Below, piece after piece: positions 19,380 to 31,320 of a stretch of DNA of 64,000 bases. The stretch is taken from positions 10,678,001-10,742,000 of the forward strand of contig CM043967.1 of assembly GCA_014529385.2 (NCBI GenBank), written 5' to 3'. Source of the stretch: Adiantum capillus-veneris (taxonomy: Eukaryota; Streptophyta; Polypodiopsida; Polypodiales; Pteridaceae). Position 1 is the stretch's first letter; each line of letters opens with the position of its first letter. The position numbers and the translations under genes are program-made. The notes beneath the pieces are model-generated. The model was not told the DNA's origin and did no database searches. It saw nothing but the letters and a program-made list of their open reading frames with translations.

Positions 19380-22300
19380 TTGACCGTCTCGATGTCAATG
19401 ATGTCATAGACGCCGGATTTTTGCCATTACCAAGCACTAAGCGAGCCCAATGGCAAAAAAATCATGATTATGCACGATGCCACCCTACTTTCCACCCTTT
19501 TGTGTCAACGATTAGCAGCATCACAGACATCAAATTGTTACCCTTGAGCCCACAACAAGGACAATAGCAAAAATTGATGATTTTGTGATGCCACATAGGT
19601 GAGATGACAATGGATGTCCAAGAAACTTTGCAAGGGCAAGAAATGCAGCCTACTCTCCATCCTTGCAAATTTTTGCAAGCCATCACTCAACGTCTTGATG
19701 GTCAATGGCATCAGAGATGCCAAATTTTTGCCTTTGGGCCCCAGTGAGCCCAATGGAAACAAATTGGCGATTTTGAGACGCCACACCAATGAGACAACAA
19801 CGGATGGTAGCCAAAGTTTGTTAGGGCTAGAAATAAATTTTACTTCCACCCCAGGGGAGGTCACCTAATAAAAATGTAACCCATCATGTGAGTTCAACAG
19901 AAGGCTATTTAAAGTTCTTTAGTATTTACAGAAATATATATACATAAGGGCATTATTTTTTCAAATTTGAAAAAAAATTACAGATTTTAAAAGAAAAGGG
20001 TACATTATGTTCTTAACAAAATTCACAAATAAGGGGTTTTACAAACATGTCTTGAACGCACGTGATATGGTATTTTTACACATAGTGAACCCCCCGAGCT
20101 TCCACCCTTGCAAAGTTTCATGGCCATTGCTGGTCAACAATGACACAAACACCAAATTTCTACCATTGGTCCCCGCACAAGTCCAATGATAGAAAATTGG
20201 TGATTGTGTGGTACCACACAAACGTGACAGCAATGGATGGCTACAAAACTTTGCAAGGGTAAGGAATGCACCTACTCCCCACCCCTGCAAATTTTTCATG
20301 GCCATCACTCAATGTCTCGATGATCAACGCCGTCACACACCCCAATTTTTTTCCATTGGATTCCTATCGAGTCCAATAGCCAAAAAATGGTGATTATGCG
20401 GCATCACACCAAATGAAATGGCAATGGATTCCCATGAAAACTTGCGAGGGGTAGGGAATGTATCCTACTCTTGGCTCTTGGAAAGTTTCATCAACCATCC
20501 CTCACTGTCTCGACGCCTGTGACATCATAGATGCCAAATTTTTTCCATTAGCCCCCACTGAGCCCAATGGCAAAAAAATGACAATTGTACAATGCCACAC
20601 TGATGAGACGACAAAGGATTTCCATAAGACTTTACGAGGGAAAAGAAAAGACCCTACTTCTCACCCCTCCAAGGTTTTGTGCCCATTGCTTACCGTCATG
20701 AATGCCAATTTTTTGCAATTTTTCAATTAGCAAGCCCACTGGCAAAAAATTGGTGATTGTGCAATGCCACACTGATGAGACGAAAAAAGATGGCTAGGAA
20801 GCTTTGCAGGGGGAAAAATTTCACCCTTCTTTCCACCCTTGCAAAGTTTCATGACCATCTCCCACCATGCCAATGGTCAGTGGCATCATAGATGCCAACT
20901 TTTTGCCCTTGGGCCCACAACAAGCCCAATAGCAAATAATTGGCAATTGTGTGGTGCCACACCAATGAGATGACCACAGATGGCCGTAAAACTTTGTAAT
21001 GGCAAGAAATGCATCCTACTCTCCACCCTTGCAAAGTTTCATGGAAATTGCTCAATGTCTCGATGGTCAAAACGTCACAAACGCCAAAAAAAATTTGTTG
21101 GAAGCCCCGCGAGTCCAGTGGCAACAAATTGGCCATTATGCGGTGCCGCACTAACAAGATGACAACAAATGGCTGTGAAACTTTTCAAGGGTTGGAGATG
21201 CACTCTAGCCCCACCCCTAAAAAATTTCATGGCCATTTCTCAACATCTTGACGATCACAATGGAAACATAGATGCCAAATTTCTATTAGTTGTCCCCGTA
21301 CGAGGCCAATGGTAGAAAATTGGCTATTGTGCTATGTCGCACTGACGAGATGACAACATATTTGCAACAAAATTTGCAAGGATGGGGATCGCTCACCATC
21401 GCATTGGTTAGCGGCATTGCAAAAGACAAATTCTTTCCATTGGGCCTCCAGAAAGCCCAGTGGCAAAAAATTGGCGATTCTATGGTGCCACACTAACGAG
21501 GCAGAAATGAATGGCTACAAAACTTTGAAGGGGTGGAAAATACATCCTACTTCCCATCCCTACAAATAATTTTGTCCATCACTGATCGTCTTGATGGTCA
21601 ACAGTATCAAAAATGCCACATTTTTGCCACTAGGCCCCTTGCGAGCCCAATGGCAAAAACTTGGCAAGTGTACGACACCACACCCATGAGACAGCGGAGG
21701 ACCATGAAACTTTGCAAGGGTGGGGAATGCACCCTACTCCCTACCCTTGCAAAGTTTCCAGCCATCATCTAATATCTCAATGATATACGATGTCACATAT
21801 GCCAAAAGTTTTCCATTGGCCCCTAGCGAGTTCAACGACGACAAGACAATAGCGATTGTGCAATGCCACACCGATGAGACGGCAACGGATGACTAAAAAT
21901 CTTTGGAGGGATAGGAATTGTATCCTACTATGGCCTTGAATTGCCTTGCATCCATCAGTCACCATCTCAATGGTCAGCAGTGGCATAACCACAAATTGTT
22001 TTCCATTAGATCCCAACAAGCCCAATGGCAAAAAATTGGTGATTGTGCGGCACCACACCCACAAGATGGTAATGGATGGCTGCAAAACTTTGTAGAGCTA
22101 GGGATTAAACCCTACCCCCATCCTTGCCAAGTGTTGCAGCCATCACTCATCGTCTCAATGGTCAACGGAGTCATAGATGCCAAAAAAATTCCCTTGGTCC
22201 CCCAGCAAGCCCAATGGCAAAACATTGGTGATTGTGCCATGAAAGACCAACGAGATGGCAATCGATAGCCATGAAACTTTGCAAGACCAAGAAATTAACA

Positions 22301-23640
22301 GTATTTTCCAACCTTGCAAAGTTTCATGGCCATTGTTGACCGTCTCAATGGTCAGGAGCATCATAGACATCATATTTTTTCCATTGGGCCCCCCATAAGC
22401 TCAATGGCCAAAAATTGGTGATTGTACGACATAACACCAACAAGATGGCAATAGATGGCCGCAAAACTTTGCAAGGATAGGTAGTTCACCCTACTCTCCA
22501 TCTCTACAAAGTTTTGTGGCCTTCACTTGATGTCTCAACAATCAGTGACATCACAGACACCAAATTTTTTCCATTGGGCCTCCAATGAGCCCAATGGAAA
22601 AAAATGGGCGATTATGCGGTACCATACCAAAAGAGATGGCTACAGATGCAGACGACCGCAAACTTTGGAAGGATAGAGATTTAATCCAACTCCCTACCTA
22701 TGAAAAGTTTTGCACCCATCGCTCATTCTCTTGATGGTTAGCGATGGCATAGACACCAAATTTTTGCCATTGGACCCCTCGTAAGCCCAATGGCAAAAAA
22801 TTGGTGATTTTGCGGTGTAACACTGACAAGACAGCAATAGATCACGACAAAAATTTTCAAGGACAAGAAATGCATCCTACCATTGCAAATTTTTGTGACC
22901 ATTGCTCAATGTCTCTCCGGTCAGTAGTATCACAGACGCCAAATTTTTGCCCTTTGGGCCCCAAAAATGACAAAAAAATTGGCAATTGTGTGGCATCACA
23001 TCGATGAGAAAAAAAAGGATGGTTGCAAAACTTTTTCAAGGTGGGGAATGCACCCTAATCCTTGACCTTACAAATTTTCATGGCCATCGCTCATCATCTC
23101 GACGGTCAGTAGGGTCATAGATGCCAGATTTTTTTGCCATTCGCTCCCTCACAAGACCAATGGTAAAAAATTGGTGATTATGCAATGCCACATCAATGAG
23201 ATCACAACGGATAGCCACAAAACATTGCAGAGATGGGAATACATTAGGAATGCACCCTACTTCCCTTTCTTGCAAAGTTTTGCATCCATTGTTGATTGTC
23301 TTGATGGTCAACAATGTCTAGATGCCAAATTTTTGCCATTGGGTCCCTCGGAAGCCCAATGGCAAAAGATTGGCGATTGTGCAGTACCACATCTATGAGA
23401 CTACAATGCATGTCCATGAAACTATGTAGGGATTGCGATTGCATCCTACTCCCTATCCTTACAAAGTTTCTCGGTTATCACTAACCATCTCAACAGTCAA
23501 AAGCATGACAAATGCGATATTTTTGCCATTGGGCCCCAAGCAAGCCCAATGGAAAAAAAATTGATGATTGTGCAACACCACACCGATGAGACAACAATGG
23601 ATGGTGGTGACACTTTCTAGCACTATAAACCTTTTTCAAA
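19380..23640. repeat. Tandem array of a ~188-bp dyad-symmetric satellite, about 22 units
   Basis: The motif GCCAAATTTTTGCCATTGGG recurs (with variation) near 19410, 19529, 19717, 20148, 20338, 20530, 20701, 20890, 21080, 21271, 21430, 21613, 21797, 21985, 22177, 22368, 22557, 22754, 22937, 23120, 23322 and 23514: mostly 183-196 bases apart. Each unit has two symmetry centres, TTTTTGCCATTGGGC facing GCCCAATGGCAAAAA, and ACTTTGCAAGGGT facing ACCCTTGCAAAGT. For the unit centred near 20905 the two 76-base arms match 50 of 76 positions when one is reverse-complemented. The array is interrupted at 19868-20095. Units are diverged, so it is old. All frames in it are shadows; both strands give similar peptides because of the symmetry. 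Confidence 0.85.
19868..20095. other. Interruption in the satellite array
   Basis: About 228 bases of AT-rich, non-satellite sequence with A runs. It may be an insertion or a decayed pair of units. No genes are seen. Confidence 0.4.
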
Positions 23641-23681
23641 GTTTTACGCGGCCATTTACCACATTTTGTAGTGAGAGAGTC

Positions 23682-23735
23682 AAAACTCCTTCCTTCCCCT
23701 GTCAAAGAGGAGAGATAGGGGAAGGAAGGAGTTTT
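23682..23735. repeat. Perfect 19-bp hairpin at the array's right edge
   Basis: AAAACTCCTTCCTTCCCCT (23682-23700) is followed after 16 bases by its exact reverse complement (23717-23735) and a T run. It could be the terminal inverted repeats of a tiny foldback element, or a hairpin at the end of a Helitron-like element. Confidence 0.8.
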
Positions 23736-23831
23736 TTTTTGTAAATTACTGCATATATTATTGGGTCTGATACCGTTGTTATTATCACATTTGTAAACAC
23801 TACTATTACCTCTACCATTACTACACAACAC

Positions 23832-24083
23832 TTTGGAGCTAAAATATTCAAATTTGGGTATACTTGTTTTCATAAATATGGATAAAGGAAATGGTAGACA
23901 TTTGATCATTAAATTAGTCACATATATGTGATTAGCATAAACTAACATGCTTAATGATTTGGAGCTGAAATATTCAAATTTGGGTACTTTATGATTATAG
24001 AGCATGATATTTTTCATAAAAAATGGACAAAGAAAATGGTGGACATTTGATCATTAAATTAATCACATACATATGATTCATAT
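23832..24083. repeat. Direct duplication, period 126
   Basis: Two head-to-tail copies start at 23832 and 23958, each running from TTTGGAGCTRAAATATTC through GGACATTTGATCATTAAATT to a CACATAYATRTGATT end. The second runs into the (GA)n tract. Confidence 0.8.
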
Positions 24084-24103
24084 AAATTGGCATGCTTGTT
24101 AAA

Positions 24104-24107
<4 letters not shown>

Positions 24108-24195
<88 letters not shown>
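24108..24195. repeat. (GA)n microsatellite
   Basis: Uninterrupted GA dinucleotide for about 88 bases. Confidence 0.95.
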
Positions 24196-25302
<1,107 letters not shown>

Positions 25303-25320
25303 GGGGGGGGGGGGGGGGGG
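25303..25320. repeat. G18 homopolymer
   Basis: Eighteen G in a row. It could form a G-quadruplex, or its length may be uncertain in the assembly. Confidence 0.9.
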
Positions 25321-26668
25321 ACACATATCTAGGTAGTAATAGATTTATTTATGTTCAAGTTTATTGATACTATTAAAATCTATTGATATTTCTTTCAATA
25401 TAATAAATACCTATTTTAGCCTGATAATATTAAAAATCTATTGATATTTAAATGTCTACATTATTTAATTACCTAATGTACTTTGCTTAGACTTAGGTTT
25501 GCTCACCTGCCCCGATTTCTACCACTACTCGCTTGCCCCTTGCTCCTGTTGCTATCATTGCTCCCTTGCCCTCTAGTCCCATGATTGCTGCTCCTTCTTC
25601 CTTGGGGGATGCTGGTGTTGCGTGCCCTTTCGTGTTGCTCAAAATGCCTAGGATTCGTCCATGAAGCTGTGAAGATTCACTCCGTTCTTGCTCTTGTCGC
25701 TAACATGTAACCCAATCCTCTACTTTTGTGACGTCCGTATAATATTGATTGATTGCTTCTTGCATGTTTTGAATCTTGCTTTGAGTCTTCTCATACTACT
25801 GCGCCGTTTTTTTAATGCGGTTCTGTTCTAGCTATTAAGCTCAAACGCTTTTCTCTCTTGACCAACTATGCACCAAAGTTATAATATGATGAATGGCCAT
25901 TACAAAAAAAATTCACACATTATAGGGGATGTAGATATGTAATTCAAGGTTCTGTAGATGCGTGATAATAAGAAAGTGAGTAAAGAAGAAACTTCTTTTC
26001 ATAAAAACATTGCAGTGATACAAGCACTGAAACAACACGCGTATTTATGTTTGGGATATCCAAAATTTGGCTAATAAGGAGCATAGCATTCATACAAGTC
26101 CTCCAAACACAGCTAAAATCATTAGTCTAAGTGGGCACGCTGACCCGTCGATACTCAGTGGCAACACCTAGATCATGTTCTAACAGAACGTGCTCTATAC
26201 AACAAACAAATTTTCTCATGGAACTACATACATAAGCACTTGCTTCATTAGGGCATTAGAAACAGACACTTCAAGGAAAAGAATAAAGATTAGCCTTACA
26301 TCTTTATACGCCCATGGAATCCTCTACTTTGCTCAGAGTTTTCGTAGTAGATGACCTTCTCTTCAACGTTGAATAACACCATACTTCAATGTTCACTACA
26401 CAAAAAAGACATCAAAACTATCAAAGATGAGAAATAGTAAGATCCTAAATCCAACATAGCTTTGCATACCGACACGAAACTCACCTTTGATTATATGCAA
26501 TGACAAAAATGCATGCTAGATCCCAATTTACTCTATTGAGCCAACCTAACAGCCTCAAAAATGACATTCCACTATTCTGAAGCATAGGCGATATAAGAAA
26601 AAGTGAGATAGTGTGCCTAATATGAAAAATTTACAGCAATTAGATTGGTTATTGGATATATAGATATA
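25321..26668. other. No recognised feature
   Basis: Non-coding, AT-rich. No frame longer than 65 codons and no recognisable transposon motif. Confidence 0.4.
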
Positions 26669-27050
26669 GGTCAGAACAAAGTGAATATGGTTCTTGAAAC
26701 GGTCATATAAGTCCCTAATCACTTGGTTCTGACCCGGGTCAATACCGAGCAAGTAGTGGCCTTAAAATTTCAAAGGGGTTGGTACTGACCCCAACACCAT
26801 GACAATGAACTTAAAGCTTACCACATAGCTAGATAGCGTGCAAAGAAACGGGTCAGAACAAAGTGAATATGATTCTTGAAATGATTATTTAGGTCCCTAT
26901 TTGCTTGGTTCTGATCCTTAGTGCCGAAAAAACACAGGTCAATTCCGAGTAAATAACGACCTTGAAAATATCCAAGGATCCCTATTTTCTTGGTACTGAC
27001 CCCAAAACAACGTCACATAATGAACTTAATCCTTACCACATAGCAGCGTG
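26669..27050. repeat. Tandem duplication, period about 182
   Basis: GGTCAGAACAAAGTGAATAT begins two consecutive copies at 26669 and 26851; both contain TTGGTTCTGA and end CTTACCACATAGC (26830 and 27045). The block CCTATTTGCTTGGTTCTGA also recurs in the pair at 28056-28402. Confidence 0.75.
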
Positions 27051-27326
27051 GATGATTGTATCCTTTGCGTTGGCATGAGAAATTATGAATGCAGAGAAAA
27101 TACTATCGATCAAGGTTGAAAACGGAGTCCGCCGCCTTTGACCTTCTGGGCAGATAAATCTAGGCCCAAAGAGGGGCTAAATTGGCAAGCACTTGTAGTT
27201 CCTCTTTGTTTTCTTTGTTGATTTTCTTTACAAGAGCCAATCTTGTGGCTCATGTGCTTGCTCTTTGCTAGATTTTTGTTGCTCTACGTTGACTGGACCT
27301 TGCAAAGAAGATGACTCTAGGCTATG

Positions 27327-27552
27327 GGTCTACCTCTGCGGTCTCCTCTCTGATTGGCTCCTCCTTGGTGGGCTCTGAGTCTACCTTTGTGGGATCCTCT
27401 CTAACTGGATCCTCCTTGGTGGGCTCTGGGCCTACCTATGCGGGCTCCTCTCTGGTTGGCTCACACTCTAAATCGGTGGGCTGCTCCCTCGTGGGCTCTA
27501 TCTCTACGTGTGCACGCTTGTCCGTGATGGGATCGGGCTCCTCCCTCTTGAC
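27327..27552. repeat. 51-bp minisatellite
   Basis: Two near-perfect 51-base units (starting about 27329 and 27380, each TCTACCTYTG through TTGGTGGGCTCTG) and two or more shortened ones. On the minus strand they would encode EPTKEEPVREDPTKVDS-like repeats; on the plus strand GSSLVGS-like repeats. It lies just 3' of the H3-like pseudogene on that gene's strand. Confidence 0.7.
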
Positions 27553-27577
27553 CTGTGATCATGTGTGTCTGTTTTTA

Positions 27578-28036
27578 TCAACCCTTGAAGGCTCTATCTG
27601 TCACACTCAAGGATGGAGGGGGGATGTTAAGAATATCCATTTTCCTATTGTCTCGGATTGGCACTGGTTGAAGCAGCCCATCATAGTGCAAATGCAACCT
27701 GCGAAGGGTGTCAAAGTCCTTGGGCATAATCATGACATGATGCGCATGGGCCGCCAGGATATAGCCATCAATTAATTATTCAACAAGGTAGTCCTCTACA
27801 ACCTTCTGCAGGCTGAGAAGAGCACTGTTGGCCCATCGCATGTCCACTCTCCAATGATCGCATACCTCTTGCACCACTAATTGAAAGGGAATCCTTGGAA
27901 TGGTCAGTTGCATGTGCCTTTTGATCCTACACAGATCCTATAGGATGCATATGTGCACCTTGTATTGATGTCTTCTTACTTGAGCATGTAAGGACTCACC
28001 TGTTGCTCTTCTAGGTGTGGCCTTTCCACAAGCCAT
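27578..28036 (-). pseudogene. Histone H3 / CENH3-like pseudogene
   Basis: From ATG at 28036 (context AAGATGG) a single frame with no indels aligns to the whole H3 histone fold: HQYKVHICIL at the alpha-N start, IPRIPFQLVVQEV (alpha 1), MRWANSALLSLQ and EDYLV (alpha 2), HAHHVMIMPKDFDTLRRL (loop 2 to alpha 3). The Trp in RW, EDYLV and KDF are more like centromeric CENH3 than replication H3. The N-terminal tail is short (about 22 residues) and there is a ~38-residue C-terminal extension before TGA at 27580. TAG at codon 33 (27940-27938) and TAA at codon 87 (27778-27776) break it. The absence of introns would suit an H3 gene or a retrocopy of CENH3. Canonical residues such as the conserved Arg of HAKRV are also lost. 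Confidence 0.75.
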
Positions 28037-28055
28037 CTTCACAAACAACATAGAT

Positions 28056-28402
28056 CACATTCTATGAGCAAATGTCACTTTCACATAAGGGACTCCACGC
28101 AGCAAACACAATTGCAAGGAATATGATCAATATCAAGCAAATCAGAGCACCAAACACAGTTCTACCTCCCCTATTTTCTTAGTACTGATCTTGCAAATTT
28201 GAACTTTACAAAAAAATAATAGATCTACAAACAGCATAACAAAAAACCAACCACATTTTGTGAGAAAATGTCCCTTTTACATAAGAGGCTCCAAGTGGCA
28301 AACACAGCTGCAAGGAATATGGTCAGTATACCAAGAGAATCAGAGCTCCAAACATAGTTCTACCACCCCTATTTGCTTGGTGCTAACCTTGCAAATTTGA
28401 AA
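28056..28402. repeat. Direct duplication, period about 196
   Basis: The segment from CACATTYTRTGAG through CACATAAG, GCAAGGAATATG and CTTGCAAATTTGAA occurs at 28056-28204 and 28252-28402. It abuts the H3-like pseudogene on its 5' side. Confidence 0.75.
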
Positions 28403-28811
28403 TACAGAAAAAAATGATAGGATACCTTTGCACTGTATAGAGATCTGCACCGACAAAGCTAGGCACAAGAGGACGTGGAAAGTGGGAGGGAGTCCTTGTC
28501 CTTTTAGTATTTGATCACTGCATGAAGGCTGTTGGGGTGGGAGTAGAGTTAAAATGCAAGTCGGGGACAGGCTGATGGTTGAAGCAGGGTTAGCTACATC
28601 TAAAATTTGAACCATGTGCCTCTTTAATGAGCATCGTTTGTAGTTTCATGGTTGTTGGTTGACCGTATTACATGAGAATTTGAATTTGTTTATTGCATTT
28701 ACACTAGTTGTCCTTGTGTGAGGACAACCCACGTGTCCTTTTGGAGTTTGGCGTCAAACATCGATCATCATTGCAGTCGGCATCTCCATCTCCAAATAGG
28801 AGAAGAAGATT

Positions 28812-28998
28812 GCCCTTGCCTTTGCCTTTTTTGTGATCTTGTTGTCAGTCACCTCTCGCGATCTTGCTCTGAGTGACCTCCAAAGCTTTGATCCTGTTGT
28901 TGCTACATTGCCATCTCCCTTGCCTTTGCCTTTTTTCAATCTTTCTCTCAGCCACCTCTCGCAATCGTGATCTTAGTGACCTCCAAAGCTTTGCATCT
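28812..28998. repeat. Direct duplication, period about 106
   Basis: CCTTGCCTTTGCCTTTTTT to GTGACCTCCAAAGCTTTG occurs twice (28812-28892 and 28918-28998). Confidence 0.7.
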
Positions 28999-29650
28999 AT
29001 TACCTGTTGGCTCTCCTCTGTCTGTGTGTTTCAAATCTATGTGCACTTGCATCACGGGGTTAGGGCATAAGGGGAGAGTATAAGAGTTCAAACCAAGAGA
29101 GTAATTTCTAAACAAGCAAGTGATATTGAAGTGGCCCTCGTGCGCCATTTGGCTCTTTTAGAGGTTTTTTGGCAATTTTTCCCTTTTCGGGTGTTAGAAA
29201 AGGGAAAGTAGACATTTGATTTTTAGGTTTTTGGGCCCTTTGGATGCATAGGCGGCATCAAAATCTTCAAATTTTGACACTAGTTGACGATTTTGTGATT
29301 TTTTTCATTTCAATCATGATGCAAACCACATTGAATGAGCCGCATTGGCCTCGTGAAAAAGACACTCATATTTAAGAAAAAAAAAGTGACCGTTTTCAAG
29401 GACAGTTAGATCATTGAATGCATGGATGGTTCCTTTTATATATTTTTGCTAGCATAAGGCTTTTTTTCTATGTAATGTTGGCTCTTTGCTCATTAAAGGA
29501 GCTTCTTTTTCTCTCTCTACTAAAAGGCCCTTCAAAAGACCTCCAAAATTTTCTAATGCAAGCAAATAAAGACCTTTAGGGAATCCTCAAGCTCCCTATT
29601 AGCTTAGTTATGGCCCCAACTACCATTCCATATGTAATAGTATCTTTCTC

Positions 29651-31320
29651 TTGCTATTTCTTTCAGACATGCGGAACATAGTCCTAGAGACAAACAATGT
29701 AGGGAAGGATACATGTGAAGAAAAATTTTACACGTTCCTATACAATACTCGTGCTCATCACCGTGTACGAGAGCTATCAAAAATGTTTAATGCAGAGTTT
29801 TGTAGCCAACAGATCTTTGATTTCTCAATTGAGTACCTACAAATGCATTTGCAGCAGTATACAACAATCATTTGGGATAGTTCATTGACAATTGATGACA
29901 TGTGATTTGTGCACCCAACCGATCTTGACCCTGAGAAATTTGTTGTAAGAAAGTTGAATCATTGTCTAGAAAATTGTCCCTCCAATGCATTGCTTGTCAA
30001 AGACATATGCCATAGGCACTCTTAAAAGTGCCACTTAGTGGAATTGAACCATGGGTTTGTGTGTTACTTGTACATGTTGACATATGGTGAGTTAGAGACT
30101 TCCTAGTCTTCAAATTTTGATAGTTTTCCATTGGCGCCAAAGGAAGAGGCACAAGACGTGGAGTTACAATTTGACCCAGAAGAAGAGTGGGTAGAGGTAT
30201 TGAAGGAGACATTTGATGCAGACTTAACTCTTGCTTCTCTTGCAAATGCAACACTTGGAAGTGAGCAAGAAAGCCAAAATGAGGAAGGGTCTTTTCCTTT
30301 GAATTGTGCTCCTAGTTTTGCTATGGCCGACAATGTTCACTACATTCTCCCTATGCATGAGTTGAATAAACGGAGGACTACTGTGTAGCTGCAATTGCAA
30401 ATATTTTGTGACACAAACATGGGATTTGTGGAGTATGGAGGGGACAAACATCCCCTTGCTAACACATCTGTCCAACACATAAGTTCACTTCAGTGGGTCA
30501 ATTGATCAAAGATATATTCAACAAAGCAGAGTTAGAGAAGCCAAATTTTCAACAAAGGAGCAGTTCCAATTGACCACAAGACAAGTCTTGGAAAACATGG
30601 GTATCCCTGTGGCACCCCTAGACCAGCTGACAAATAGCAACTCGATTCACTTGTGGGGAAGGTACATGCTAGAAATGGATGAGAATCAGATGGTAATTTC
30701 TTTTAGGCATGTAGATGGTTTGGCCCATGTCCCAATGATGAAACATTGAGATCAATCTTCTTGTATATTACGATAGTTTCCTTAGAATAGTAGGAGGCTC
30801 AAGGCAAGGACTTGTCACTAGAGTGCAAAGCAAGGATGCGGCGTTGTCTCACTACATCAGGCATTTTAGCCACAAAAAGGTTTGTAGAAATAATACAATA
30901 CTTGACTCTATTGTACACATCTCAATAATAATCCTTGAATATTCTAATATAGTTTTGTAGATCATAATATACCACAAGGAATACTCCGAGGACAATGCAA
31001 AGTTCCCTTTGTTTGCAATGAAAGTTATTACAAGATTGTATGGTGGGTATCTTGTGCCACTAAACACATAAAGGATAATTATGATAGAGAAATAATTTTC
31101 TCTATGCGTGTTTGGCATCGAGTATGGGTGCCAAGCACTCAGGGGCCCTTATTTCATGTCCTACATAGCTCATGCTCTAGTGACAGGAGTCAAAGACTTG
31201 GAGAGCCTGGATCCATACAACAAAAGGCTATTTTTAAGGGATAGGAGATGCTGGATGCTCGTTGGGATGTTTCCATCAATAGAGGAAATAGTTTGGCTAA
31301 GGGACATGCACGTCAAATAG
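29651..31320 (+). pseudogene. Broken frames, possible transposon-derived protein
   Basis: Three separated frames are the only protein-like sequence here: 29651-29905, 30131-30388 (acidic) and 31108-31320 (YGCQALRGPYFMSYIAHALV). The sequence between them carries stops every few dozen codons. I recognise no domain. The even spacing on one strand and ordinary amino-acid composition suggest an eroded gene of a transposable element rather than host coding sequence. Confidence 0.3.

Noticed and set aside
19380-23640. A CRISPR-like or multigene reading of the 188-bp array
   Set aside because: Repeats are long, contiguous and diverged without unique spacers, and the genome is a plant's. The peptides on both strands result from dyad symmetry.
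27311-27775. 154-codon plus-strand frame with GSSLVGS repeats
   Set aside because: It is antisense to the H3-like pseudogene and the minisatellite, so it is a shadow.
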